This document shows, piece after piece, positions 20,797 to 32,555 of a stretch of DNA of 64,000 nucleotides (its first letter is position 1; each line of letters starts with the position of its first letter). The notes beneath the pieces were generated by a model that had not been told where the DNA came from, did not search any database, and saw only the letters and a program-made list of their open reading frames with translations. This DNA comes from Penicillium oxalicum. Its lineage: Eukaryota; Ascomycota; Eurotiomycetes; Eurotiales; Aspergillaceae. Where the stretch lies: positions 3,472,001 through 3,536,000 of the forward strand of contig NC_064655.1 of assembly GCF_001723175.1 (NCBI RefSeq), read 5' to 3'. The position numbers and the translations under genes are program-made.

Positions 20797-23700
20797 TTAT
20801 AATTGAATCAAATCGACCTCGGAGAAATCCGGGGGACTCCGGCTGAAGATCGTGCGGCCTTTGCCATCCAAAGCTTGATACTCGTTACTGACCCAGACGT
20901 GTTTGCTGAATCGTTGCGTGCGGTAGACCTCGTCGTCACTGATACCAAGGTCGTCCCGCGGGATCCAGACGACGGGCCGCTTTGCGCGCAGAGCCTCGTG
21001 CTGGAATGCACGCTGAACTAATTGATCACGCTCATCCGGAGTGAGATCCTCCAACTCGTCGTGGATTCCGGCAAAGAGAGCATGGCCCTTATCATTAGTA
21101 CTGGGCCCTTGCGCTTCAGTGTCATGTGCCATTCTCTCCCTCAGGGCCTTGAGTGTCGGGCTCGGGGTCGCAGAGTTGAGACCAAAAAACTTGGATCGTC
21201 GATTTGGCGACCGCTCAGCCCAGGATGACTGCTTCTTGACGGACGTGGTTGGAGTAAGAAGACCCGAATCGTGACGCTTTCGCTCTTCACGCTCCGCTTC
21301 CAAAGTCTGCAGTTCGATCGCCTCTGCCTCGCGGTCATGGCTGCGTTGCTTCAACTCACGATCGGCGAGGTGATGCTCCAGCCCTTCCCTCTCGTCTTCG
21401 TCTTCGTCATCAGCAGTAAGGCCAAGTCGGGTCAGCTGGGCGCGGTGGAACTCCTGATCCCGCCGGACGGCGTCATCTTCAAGAGTGATGGGTAAATAAC
21501 GGATGAGAGGCCCAAAAGCCTCGTTGAGAAGGACTTGGAACCCCACGGTCAAGACCAGGACAATGATCATGACGATACCTTGGCCCTTACATGCGACTGC
21601 CCCTTGGGTGTCCCGTACCAGGAAAAACAAGCCGATGAGACACACTTCCATGAAGTACAAGCCCGTGAATAGTTGATTGATCGCACGTGGAAACAAGAGA
21701 CCACCCGTGTCGAATCGAAATTTGGTGACATATAATGTGTTGTAGCGGTAGACAAACCAGAACAGACTGAACGTGAGAATGTTGAAAACCATGATCAGGG
21801 GCGCAACAATACAGTAGATCAAACCTAGCCGTTGAAGCAAAAGTAAGCAAAGGCTTTTCCGGCGCCGCAGGTGATGAGAAGAGGAGGACAGATCTGGAGC
21901 CGGACACTTACCAATACAAGCGAGGGTGGTGTAGACCGGGAAGAATGTTCCCCATTGCATCTGGTTGAGATTTGTTGTACGCGCCCACTTCTTTCGTGCA
22001 GTCGAATCCAAGATTGGAGCAAGAATAAACCAGCTGACAAGACTGACAATCTGTACCAGTGCACCAGCGCTCACAGACATGGCTTGCAAAACCATGTAGG
22101 AGAAGAAGTAGTTGCTGGATCGTGGAATGTTTGTGGCGAGCAGCTCGGGCCAGCTGGTCACATTTGTGACATTATCGAGGATGGTGGAGGCACTGGAAGC
22201 AATTGTGACAACCAGGAACAGCTGCACAAATAGAAAGGCAAAGTAGTAGTTCTGCACAGTCAACTCAATGGCCATGCCGGTGTGTAAGCCTTGAGTTTTG
22301 CTGAGAAATCGTAGGATCAGGGGCAGCAAAGCCATGAGAATAGCCAAGAAAAGCGCGGGCAAGACACCTTGAATCGCGGAAATAAGCCACTGAGGCAGTC
22401 GCCCGATCCAAGCAAGCCAGCTGAATGTACCCTCGAGGTACGAAAGTTGTGACAGAAGCCCAGTGAAAGCGACGGGGAAAGCCCATCCGATCACCATACC
22501 AGCCACCAAAGTGATGATACCAAAGGTGCGGAGGTAGCGCTCCCACCACTTCATTGACATATTGTCCCAGATCACATCGTCCGGTGAGATTTCGACAATT
22601 CGAGGGGCCATTTGCTTTGGAACGTGGTGAGCAACAGACTGACAAGCCATATGTGCCGCAACCTGATGGTTGAATTGAATGAAAGCAGAGTTCATCAAAG
22701 GGAAGCGTTCGGGATGTTGCTGATCGATTTCAATTTCGAGATTTAAACGCGCCAATTCCTTCCGGCAATGGTCAATGGTGTCGACTTTCTTGCCTATCAA
22801 CCAAATTGAAGGCATCCACGTCCACCCAAAGATGGGTAATCGGGAAGTATCCCGGTCTTTCTCTGTGATGTATTGTTTCCAAAGGGGCTCTCCATAGTCC
22901 TCTGAGTCAAAGTCCTCGTTGTAAGCGATGGGGTACTCTTCTCCTTCAACCTCGTCACCTTCTTTGTGGCTCTTTTGTGAGCTTTCGTGTTCTTTCCGGG
23001 CCTTCTTCTTGGTAGACTGGCTCTCGTTTGTCTCCTTCGTGGGCGATTCAGGACCAGTCAGAGGAAACTCATCCGGCTCCGGACCTGACTTTCTTGAGTG
23101 GACGGAAAGGTGGGATGACATGCGGTCCTTCCAAGATAATTGCTTTTGGGGTACAGGCCTTGTCTCCTGACAGAGACTCTCATCTCGAGCCTCTTGTGTC
23201 TGCGAGGGGGTCAAAGAGTGACCTTGCTCTGGAGGCATATCTTGAGCCGGCGGCTGCGCCTGGGACGCAGAGAGTGCACGACCGCGAGGGGCCACGCCAG
23301 TATCATCAATGTCCTCCACAAAGCCGCCACCCTTTCGAGTCAAGGTGCTATCAAAACCCGCCTCGACTTTTTTGAGACCGCCGACCATTGACTTGCCCAG
23401 CTTTCCGACGCCGTGCCCGACCAAATCTGCGGCTACAACGGCCGGATCGAAAAGCCTCCCGCCATGGCGGGACCCACCTGATTCACCGCGCTGGTGAGGT
23501 TCATGACGGTGAGATAATGCCTCTCGCAACGTATGAGCCTGATGGGGATCTCCAGAGCTGATGCCGGGCCCCATGGCCATCTGTGTTGCTCGATGATCTG
23601 TTGCGGCCTTCTCCTCACTCTCCGCCTCTTTCCGGCTTTTGCCGGCCTTCTTCGCCTCCGCTTTGGCTTTCTTCAGTGCTGCCTTTTTGCATTTGACGAT

Positions 23701-24624
23701 GAGATCTGTTTCAGCCGCTTCTAATTGAAGAGCAATCTTGTTGCGTTCCTTGACCTTTTCATTTAATTCATCGAAATTGCGGTTGATCCAGATGTTACGC
23801 ACACCACCTGGAAAGACGTCGAACAACTTGTCCAAGGCCTCCACATTTAGCCAGCCATGGGGAATCGCAGTAACGAGGACAGTTGTGGCAGATGCGCGAA
23901 GTCGATGTTGAGGTGATGTCAGATAAGCTTGACGCATTCGAATATAGCCTCGCAACTCGTCGAAGAACACAGCACAGACATAGCAGATCATGATCACTGC
24001 CAGAACACAATGGGCCCAGTAGCGACTGGTATGCTCAGGTTTGACGTTGCCCCAGGCCAATTGATCTAGGCCAGTGACATTCCACCGATCGCCCGTTCTT
24101 GTCCCGTTCGAGGTGACTGTATCGTTTTGGAAAGTAGTACCCTTGCCTCCCACGCGATTCAGGGGAAGAAGTATGGGCAAGATCAGAAACCCCATGGGAA
24201 TGAAGATTTTGAGAAGCATACGCAGGAAGCGGAGGAAGAAATAGGCGTCGAGACCACATTTTTGGATGAATTCTGAGCTTGATGTTCGAAAGATCGGCCC
24301 GATCCATCGAAACAGACCCGGCGGCGAAGGCGCAGTGCGTTCTCGATCAGGGACTAGATACGTTCGAGGTTGACTGCACGTCGCTTTGTCAGCTCTGTTC
24401 TCCATTTCCTTTCGTGTCTTTGTTCGCACTGCATTTGAAATGCCGTTAACTTACTAGATGCGTGTCAATTTGCCCTTGAGGAGCAAGAATAACAAGAATT
24501 CTACGGCGAAGACAACCGTAGCCGTTGCCAGCGAGGCCAAGAAACTCTTGAGTGAGACACCCTGGTCCAACTTGCCATTACCTCCCGTATGCTTCAACGC
24601 CTCTCCTAAGCTGTCAGAAGACAT
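20797..24624 (-). CDS. CSC1/OSCA-TMEM63 family membrane channel, Phm7/Rsn1-like
   Basis: Three exons (24624-24455, 24373-21912, 21824-20797) give 1219 residues. Exon 1 supplies the first membrane helix (LATATVVFAVEFLLFLLLKG). Splicing restores the family stretch RIYQPRTYLVPDRER. Two more N-terminal helices follow, then a long cytosolic domain with the RNA-recognition-like fold of the family (HGWLNVEALDKLFDVFPGG) interrupted by a large charged insertion of roughly 250 residues. After that comes the multi-helix channel core. The C-terminal cytosolic tail has PVVWIPRDDLGISDDE, typical of fungal Phm7/Rsn1 members. The family includes osmosensitive, calcium-permeable channels, so plasma or internal membrane is expected. 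The second intron (21825-21911, 87 bp) is a multiple of three without stops and is easily missed. Divergent from MCM4. Confidence 0.92.
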
Positions 24625-25845
24625 GGCGAGCAACTGTGATTTGTCGCTGGACAGTGAGAGACTTGAAGGAAGAGGGTCGGCGCTCCCCCGCGCACCTGCT
24701 CGAAGATGTGACGGGAAACGTCAGGAGGGAGGGAAGCGGTCGTAGAGAATGATGAGCAGACACCAATACAGCAGAAGGCCTAGTCAAGGACCGGTCGTAA
24801 ACGACAAATGTTGGTCAACTCTCCGCGCGCAACGTTGTAGGAAAAAGAAGAACGCTTAGACGAAAGATGTGCAACAAAGAAGATCGGCACCGGGACCTGA
24901 TCGATGTCTCCGCTCAACTACCACACCGGGGCAGTCGGTGGTAGCTTCTGGGGGACTGCAAACTTAGTTCCATATCTCCACGGGCCCTCCTGAGGTAGAC
25001 TTACCGTAGGCGAACAATGACAGCAGTGGCTGGTGCGAAGTATTGACACCGAGTAGTAGCCTCACAACCTTCCCCGCGAAGACGCCTGAGACTGGAATGA
25101 TTGGAGGGATTGTGGGCTTGCCGATCGTTTCGCAGGATGACATCAGGCGTTTGGTGAAACAGCCAAGCAGAACCTGGGCGGCTAAATGCGAAAGTGCAGG
25201 AACTAGGCAGCAAACAGAAACCTAAGGCGATCAAATTCCGAGCCTTGCAATGAGTACAATTCCTCTCCAGTGCTACTGTGGTAGGTGCATGATGCTCTCA
25301 ATCTGCCATGACGTTCTCATAGTCGCTCACTCCATCACCGAGCACGGAACCTGGGCAGCCACACATTTGATCACCAGGGAAATCCAGCGGATCAGGGAAG
25401 AGAAAACTAGTCCCGCCGCTAGTCCATATTGGGTAGGGATGGGGCTCCCCAGGGGTTCTTTCCAATCAACGTGGCTGTGCGTTGAGGAAAGCGCTTTCAT
25501 GGAAGACCAATCAGCACACAAATCTATCCGCCTCTCAGAGGTCGCTTGTCCTATCGCATACCGTGCTTCCACGACGAGCACATGACCGGGCACATGACCA
25601 AGCGGTGAATGATCAGGTCATGTGATTTTTACCATAGCAACGCGTCCGGGCAAAACCACTTAACGCGTGGTCACGTCCTCTCCTTGACGCGTCCCGCTGA
25701 AAAAAAGAGCTTTTTCCATCCCGGTCAACAAAGCCCCGAATCTACGCCCAGCGATCTCGAATCCCCCCCTCCCTCCACCGCTACCGTCCCCTCCAAACCC
25801 ACCTCCCCGTGAAGTAAATCCCCCTCGCTCATTACATCACACATT
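24625..25845. promoter_or_regulatory. Divergent upstream region of the CSC1-like gene and mcm4
   Basis: These 1221 bp between divergent start codons contain no supported gene; frames at 25001-25234 and 25250-25585 lack family features. The mcm4-proximal part carries three ACGCGT boxes, listed separately, and pyrimidine-rich sequence near the start codon. Confidence 0.55.
25640..25692. promoter_or_regulatory. mcm4: Three ACGCGT MCB boxes upstream of mcm4
   Basis: Perfect ACGCGT palindromes lie at 25640-25645, 25663-25668 and 25687-25692, spaced 23 and 24 bp, about 155-205 bp before the MCM4 ATG. ACGCGT is the MluI cell-cycle box bound by MBF-type (Mbp1/Swi6) factors that drive G1/S transcription in yeasts. 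Site identity is seen directly; factor binding is inferred. Confidence 0.6.
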
Positions 25846-28800
25846 ATGTCGTCGCCAACTGCGCGGAGGACGCGTGCGTCGAATCCATCATCGACCCAGT
25901 CAAGATCTTCCCGGGAACCTCCTAGCAGTCCCACGATGAGAGAGCATACACCTCGTGCCGCCCGCACGCTGGCTGCCGAGCACAATATCCAATCATCCTC
26001 ACCGGCAGCCTATCAATCATCATCTCCAGTGCGGCATAGTAGTGCGGCAACGCCGGACATTCGAATGGGCGACATGAGCTCACAGATTGATGATGGGGAT
26101 CGAACCCCGCGAGCTAACCCAGGAGTAAGAGGTACGCATGCAAAGTTCTTCCGGCTCGCGGTGCTCCCCGCGCTTTGTATCGTGAAAAGCTTACGAGATG
26201 CTGACTTGAGCAAGACTCTTCTCCGATAAGCTATATTGCAAGCTCCAGTCCAGCTCGTGGCCTAGGAAGATCTGATATTCGTTCCGACATCCGGTCTGAC
26301 GCACTCAGCACTAGCAGTGGACTGTTTGTTTCGCCGAGTGGTGGGCGTCGCGGAGCTCGGCGCAGCGATCTGCACTCGAGTGGCTTGAATTCCACCCCTG
26401 CTCGTCGCAATCGCTTGTTCGTCGACGCCAATGGCATGCCCGCCGGCGAAAACGCTCCACGGTCCGATGCGACGTTCTCGAATATCAACCCAGGCACCTC
26501 CGAGGCGGAGGCCATGGCCGGAAACTCTACTCGTGTGATCTGGGGTACCAATGTCTCAATTCATGACTCCATGTCGGCTTTCAAGAACTTCTTGTACAAT
26601 TTTGCGACCAAATACCGTCTCTGGGCCGAGGGAGCGTCTGACAATGAAGTCCGTATCATGGGTGAAGCGGCCGAGAAGAGAGAGTATATCACCATGATGA
26701 ACGACATGCGGCGCCTTGGCTTAACAACATTCAACCTCGATTGCAAGAATCTGAAGGCCTACCCCCTTACGCAGAAGCTATGGCATCAGCTGCTTGCCTA
26801 CCCGCAAGAAATCGTGCCGTTGATGGATCAAGCAGTGAAGGACGTCATGGTCGACCTGGCTTTAAAGGAGATGGATGTACTGCGCTCCGAAATGCAACGG
26901 GGCGGTCAATCTCGCGATCGTCACGGCCAGTCTATCCTCACTTCCGACGGCGTTGGACCAACTCCCGATGTCCCTGATCTTGTTCAGGAGGTTGAAAGTG
27001 TCAACTACAAGGTCCTTCCCTTTGGCTTGGACCAGACCATCAACATGAGAGACTTGGACCCGGCTGGTATGTGGCAATGTGTTTCATTGTTTCTTTTTGC
27101 TTTCGGACAATTTGAGTAGGCTAACCTCTTACAGATATGGATAAGCTTGTCAGCATCAAAGGTCTCGTCATTCGGGCTACTCCAATTATTCCTGACATGA
27201 AAGATGGTACGTGGTACTTCAATCCCCCACGTCTCGTGACGTTAGTTGAGCATGCGCTGACTGGATTCTCAGCGTTCTTCCGCTGCAGTGTCTGTAGCTA
27301 TGGAGTCACGGTGGAAATCGACCGTGGCCGCATTGCGGAGCCCACAGTCTGTCTTCGCGACTCGTGCAAGTCGAAGAATTCCATGCAGCTGATTCATAAC
27401 CGCTGCAACTTCTCCGATAAGCAGGTCATCAAGCTGCAAGAGACCCCTGACAATGTCCCCGACGGCCAAACACCACACTCGGTATCCCTCTGTGTCTATG
27501 ATGAACTGGTGGATGTTTGCAAGGCTGGTGACCGCGTTGAGGTGACCGGTATCTTCCGTTGCAACCCAATGCGTATCAGCGCCCGCCAGCGATCACAAAA
27601 ATCTCTTTTCAAGACGTATATTGATGTGCTACATGTTCAGAAAGTGGATCGGAAGAAGATGGGCATCGATGTTTCCACGATTGAGCAAGAGATGTCCGAG
27701 CAGGCCGCCGAAGCGGATCAGGCTCGCAAAATTTCAGCCGAGGAGGAGGAAAAGATTCGACGTACTGCGTCCCGTCCTGATATCTATGATTTGCTGTCTC
27801 GATCGTTGGCTCCTAGTATTTACGAGGCGGATGACGTGAAGAAGGGAATTCTTCTGCAAATGTTTGGTGGCACAAACAAAACCTTCCAAAAGGGTGGCAA
27901 CCCGCGATACCGTGGGGATATCAATATTTTGCTCTGTGGTGACCCGTCGACTGCCAAGTCCCAACTCCTCCGCTACGTGCATAAGATTGCCCCCCGTGGT
28001 GTCTACACAAGTGGCAAGGGTTCCTCTGCCGTGGGTTTGACGGCGTACGTCACCCGGGACCCGGAAACTAAGCAGATGGTGCTGGAATCCGGCGCCCTGG
28101 TCTTGTCTGATGGAGGCACTTGCTGCATTGATGAGTTCGACAAGATGAATGAAGCCACTCGGTCCGTTCTACACGAAGTGATGGAACAGCAGACTGTTTC
28201 AATCGCGAAGGCAGGCATCATCACGACTCTCAACGCCCGAACCTCAATTTTGGCGTCTGCCAACCCCATTGGAAGTCGCTACAATCCAAAGCTGCCCGTT
28301 CCTCAAAATATCGATCTACCTCCCACTCTTCTCTCCCGTTTCGACTTGGTCTACCTTGTGCTGGACAGAGTTGATGAGAACGAGGATCGTCGTCTGGCCA
28401 AGCACTTGGTAGGCATGTATTTGGAGGACGCCCCTGAAAATGCCGCCTCGGAAGAGGTGTTGGTGAGTCATGATTTCCATTTGATAACTTATTTGGGACC
28501 TCAGCATACTAATTGACTTGGTGTCTCCTTTCCACAGCCTATCGAATTCCTCACCGCATATATTACCTATGCGAAGACCCGTATTCACCCAGTTATCACG
28601 CCAGAAGCTGGCGCAGCCCTCTCAGACGCCTATGTGGCCATGCGTCAGCTTGGTGACGACATTCGCGCCTCGGAGCGTCGCATCACAGCCACCACTCGTC
28701 AATTAGAGTCGATGATCCGTCTCTCTGAAGCGCATGCGCGCATGCGCCTCTCGCCCGAAGTGACTGCCTCCGATGTCGAAGAGGCTGTTCGCCTGATTCG

Positions 28801-29128
28801 CTCGGCGATCAAGCAGGCTGCTACCGACTCACGCACTGGTCTGATCGATATGGGACTGTTGACTGAAGGTACAAGTGCCAGTGAGCGACGACTGCGTGAG
28901 GACCTCAAGCGGGCTGTGCTGGCGCGGCTCGATGACCGAGGGGGCGTGGCAGGGACGGCTGTCCGTTGGAGTGACCTCTTCCGCGACTTGAGCGAGTCCA
29001 GCGATGTCGCGTTGGATCATCACCAGTTCTCGGACGCCGTACGCTCGCTCGAAGCCGAAGGCGCAGTTCATGTCTCTGGAGAAGGCGCTCGTCGCAGTAT
29101 CCGCCGGTCTGCGACTGGTCTTGCGTGA
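25846..29128 (+). CDS. mcm4: Replicative helicase subunit Mcm4 (Cdc54)
   Basis: Five exons (25846-26131, 26254-27066, 27135-27206, 27273-28462, 28538-29128) code 983 residues. A long Ser/Pro/Arg-rich N-terminal tail with many SP sites fits the regulatory tail phosphorylated by DDK and CDK. The zinc ribbon has Cys395, Cys398, Cys417 and Cys422. The AAA+ core shows Walker A GDPSTAKS (613-620), Walker [10 protein letters not shown] (about 675-683) and the arginine-finger motif LSRFD (about 746). A winged-helix end follows. It is one of six subunits of the nuclear MCM2-7 ring. The junction of exons 1 and 2 is the least certain, because an alternative donor six bases upstream exists but breaks the phase. 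Intron 3 (27207-27272) has no in-frame stop. Confidence 0.96.
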
Positions 29129-29886
29129 GACCATCAGGAGAGGAAGAAGGGAAAGGGACAAAGACCTGAAACCTCTCGCTACGATCAACCGAATTTTTTT
29201 CCAATTCTACTCGGATTTCGAATTCGCTCTGCTCTCCTGTGATTCGACTTCTCCGAGATATAATTTCTTAGGCTCGAAGATTTTTCCCCACGATTTGATG
29301 ATCGCCGGATCTGCATGTTGGGGTCATTTGTACTGGGTTCGCGGGCGACGTTTTGTCCCCGTCTTATTTTTGCTCCATTTCCCCGGGCAACGGCGTTTGA
29401 CACTTTCTACGCTTCCAAACTATTTCCTGCACGATCAATAAGGATTTATGAATGAGACTGGGGTTCGCAATCTTTATTGTTTTCTGCGTTCGTACCGTCC
29501 ACTATCCCCTATTCTTAATCTTTACTCTGTGTCTGGATGTCACTGCACTAGAAGATCAATGCTGCATAGTTTTTACACGAGACTCAACTTCTTTTCTTGA
29601 CATGGAGCCACACTAGCCACTTCCGTGTGCGTCCATAAAATATAACCAAAATCCGAGCAACCACAGCAGACATTCTACGTTGGAGTTCAGTTTAATTTCA
29701 TCAAGCCAGTCACCGTGCACTGGTAGGGAAAAACCAAAAGAAAGAGAAAAGGGAAGCAAGAAAGAACATTACCTAGCCACTGATATCTCGTCGATCTCAT
29801 TCAGACTTGCCAAACGTGGAAACTCCTTGAGTATTGCTCTTATGCAACTGACCGCCTGCCTAGAATGACGTCACATAGAAGTTCTG
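29129..29886. other. Intergenic region downstream of mcm4
   Basis: No supported gene is seen in these 758 bp. The stretch becomes more A/T-rich rightward and marks the change from the housekeeping block to the accessory block. Confidence 0.55.
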
Positions 29887-31002
29887 ATGTCGTATAGTAA
29901 CGCTTCTACTTCTGCCCCATTCCTTCATCAACAACCATCTTGCTTCTCTAGTTCTACCTCCTCCCTTTTCCCTCACACGATTCCATTCAGCCAAATGCTA
30001 CCTCTGTCCCCATCAACAGTATCCTCCTCCTCCCTGGATACAAAGGATGCCGAGTCGGCGAAGACTATCGGCAGTCCCGAGTCACTCTCGCCGGACGAGG
30101 CAGCGAGGGACTGTGAATCGCACCTGCCATTCGAAATCCCGGGTGCTGTGGTGTTGACTGCCCCCTCAATTTCTGTCCTTCGACAAACTGCGAACGAGGT
30201 CTGCAATCGAATCAACTCTGACACGTCTTACTCGAACCAGTTTATCATCGTGTTAAGCATATCCCAACCGGTGCAGGAATTATTGGGTGGAGATCGAAAT
30301 CCCCTTGAGGTTCCCTACAGATTAACTCTCGACGCACAGCGCCAGCAAGCAGTTATTCGAATAATGCCCTCAGGTGCTCATGAGCGCATAACGCGGTTAT
30401 TTACGAGTCAACTTATCGAGAAGTTACTCGACATGGGAATTCGTCCAAAAGCTTACACCTTGAACGGGGCCACCCGGTACCACGGCAAATTATGCGACAA
30501 AGAAGCCGACGAGTCTCTTACTCCGTCAAGGAAACCTTCTGGCGATAACGACTGGCCTTCACTCGTTGTTGAAACTGGCCTTTCTCAATCAGAAGCACAA
30601 CTACGAACTGATGCACACTGGTGGTTCTCAAATTCCGGCTACCAAGTCAACATAGTTATACTGTTTCATATCCAGAGAGCTCCCGGACGCAAAGTCACCT
30701 TGAAAGTCTACAACCTCAGACCTACCATCCCCAGAATCACGCGTGGACTACAGGCAGAGATCGAGCGCTCTCTGCTATCTGACCATACGACCGCTCAAGC
30801 GGTCTCCTCAACAGTGCTACGACCTCACCTAGCGGCCAAAGAAATCATTGTTACCTCTGGAAATGTCGAGAATGCTCCGCTCGAGCTGGAATTCGAATCC
30901 GTCATGCGCCGGCTCCCGACACCTAACACTAACGAGAGAAATATTACATTTACGGCTGAGGATCTTGCTACGTGCTGCCGCTACGCCTTTCCAACAGCTT
31001 GA
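29887..31002 (+). CDS. Orphan protein with a possible PD-(D/E)XK nuclease-like core
   Basis: Single-exon frame of 371 residues; ATG 29887, stop ending at 31002. The first 75 residues are Ser-rich and probably disordered. The central part, about residues 145-275, alternates short strands and helices and contains DWPSLVVETGLSQS (Asp222, Glu229, Gln234), then LRTDAHWWF and a hydrophobic VNIVILFHI strand. This pattern, an acidic residue before a VVE-x-G strand followed by a helix with DAxWW, recurs in fungal hypothetical proteins and resembles the core of PD-(D/E)XK nucleases. The usual ExK lysine is not visible, so activity is doubtful. I do not recognise a named family. The intronless state and the gene-poor neighbourhood suggest an accessory, perhaps mobile-element-related, gene. 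Confidence 0.6.
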   Translation: MSYSNASTSAPFLHQQPSCFSSSTSSLFPHTIPFSQMLPLSPSTVSSSSLDTKDAESAKTIGSPESLSPDEAARDCESHLPFEIPGAVVLTAPSISVLRQTANEVCNRINSDTSYSNQFIIVLSISQPVQELLGGDRNPLEVPYRLTLDAQRQQAVIRIMPSGAHERITRLFTSQLIEKLLDMGIRPKAYTLNGATRYHGKLCDKEADESLTPSRKPSGDNDWPSLVVETGLSQSEAQLRTDAHWWFSNSGYQVNIVILFHIQRAPGRKVTLKVYNLRPTIPRITRGLQAEIERSLLSDHTTAQAVSSTVLRPHLAAKEIIVTSGNVENAPLELEFESVMRRLPTPNTNERNITFTAEDLATCCRYAFPTA

Positions 31003-31636
31003 ACATGTCATATTCTAAAGGAATGCTAAGAGCGCTCCACCGAGGACCTTGCTGTGTCCTGCCGCCCTATCTTTCCGGAAGCCTGGGTACTATCATTACA
31101 TGCATTATTAGAAAATTCAATTCATTCTTTCGCTTCGACGGACATCCACATAGTTGTCTATTTTATTGGGTTCAAGGTTCCGTGACAAAACAGTGGTAAA
31201 TCGACTGCAAAGAACGGCCTCGTGCGCGGCTGTTACTTACAGGCTATTTGCCGTCTGCTGCTTTAATTGAGTAGTTAAACACTATATCCGAGCGGTCAGA
31301 TTGTTACTGTTATATCAGTGGGTCGCAGTATGTTTACGTAGGCCACTGATACGGTTAAAACTTTTCGATTTGAATTATGATTAGTGAGACAAAGATCAAT
31401 AGGTTTGTATTGCACTCATCTTACTCGGTTAAATATCTCGCCTCATTTAGTATGTTAGGTCTACAGGTGTAAAAATTAGTGTCGGGAGCATTTGTTCAGA
31501 TGCATGTCTCTGTTGAAAATAGGTAGCAATAGCATTATTGTTACGGACAAGCCGTCAGCAACCTGCGAGGGATAACGACAGCCAACCAAACCCTCAAGAA
31601 CGACAACATCTGCGAGAGTTACGTGCCCTAACTGAT

Positions 31637-31968
31637 TACGGAGCGAAGCGACGACAGAAACGGCAAATACTCACTTCCGGCAGAATCCCTGAGCAATGAT
31701 TCGCTGGCAGAAGCGGTGTAAGTGATGGCATCAGGTGATTTAAGGTTGACCGAGCCTCAATATCGAATTTTGTCTGAATTGGGTGCTGAAGTGGATGCTG
31801 AAGTAGATGCTCAATTTGCTAAATTGGATAACGAATCTGAGAAAAATCCTCGATATATGATACTTTGGTATATAGCGGTTTAATAAATAGCTAACTTACT
31901 ATAGGAGAAAAATTCTGTGTAAATTTTAAACTTTGATCTAAATTCTATGTCGCTCGCTTCGCTCCGTA
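31637..31968. repeat. Inverted-repeat relic, arms TACGGAGCGAAGCGA
   Basis: The 15-mer TACGGAGCGAAGCGA at 31637-31651 recurs as its exact reverse complement at 31954-31968. Similarity continues inward with a gap (GCGACGACA against GCGAGCGACA). No target duplication is evident. It could be an old MITE or part of a degraded transposon. A 52-codon ATG frame (31725-31883) lies between the arms; it is A/T-rich and I do not claim it as a gene. Confidence 0.45.
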
Positions 31969-32305
31969 GTTGTTTCCGAGGGGTACGAAGTTTTCCCCCC
32001 TAGGAAGGCTAGTAAGTTCCCAGAAGCAAAACACGCAGCACGATAAGCTCCTAGGAGCAAGAAGGAACGTGTAAACCGGCAGTCTTACACGATCAATAAC
32101 AGTGATCAGTCAGGGTGACTGAGGACAGTGTGTCCATGTGGCAGACAAAATCCGTGCATACGAGGCCAATTCTTGGTGCGATAGGAGATATTGAACTGAA
32201 GGAAAATATAAACAGTATAGGGGTTGTGCTAGCGTAGCGCGTTTTATTGGGCCCGCCTACTCCGGCGGTCATTCGTCCCGAACGGCGTAGTAGGTGATTC
32301 GAGAT

Positions 32306-32555
32306 TAGACCTTGCAATTACTCGCGGCGAGCCGGCTTTTTGGACTCGACTCGCGAGCCGGCTCGCACTTCTGGCTCGAACTCGCGGAAAATTACTCGCG
32401 AGTCTTCCCGCTCGTACGGTATTGTAAAACCGAGCCAGTAAGTTATGATTATATATAGCGAGCCAGAAAAACTCGCGGTTCGATTAGCTCGATTACCAGT
32501 GTATTACCGTTGTATGGCTCGCGAGCCGAGGACTCGCGAGTAATTGCAAGGCCTA
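32306..32555. mobile_element. hAT-type miniature inverted-repeat transposable element (MITE)
   Basis: The 250-bp element has terminal inverted repeats beginning TAGRCCTTGCAATTAC and continuing through CTCGCG at both ends. It is flanked by a perfect 8-bp direct repeat TTCGAGAT (32298-32305 and 32556-32563). Eight-base target duplications and TAG/CAG-type termini are hAT hallmarks. The inside is filled with CTCGCGAG and GGCTCG subterminal motifs in both orientations. There is no coding capacity, so it is a non-autonomous element. The intact duplication implies a fairly recent insertion. Confidence 0.85.

Noticed and set aside
25001..25585. Frames in the CSC1/mcm4 divergent region
   Set aside because: Open on both strands with no motif. 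The region is better explained as promoter sequence with MCB boxes.
31541..31560. TGTTACGG start resembling an LTR terminus
   Set aside because: No matching CCGTAACA end, target duplication, primer-binding site or polyprotein was found nearby.
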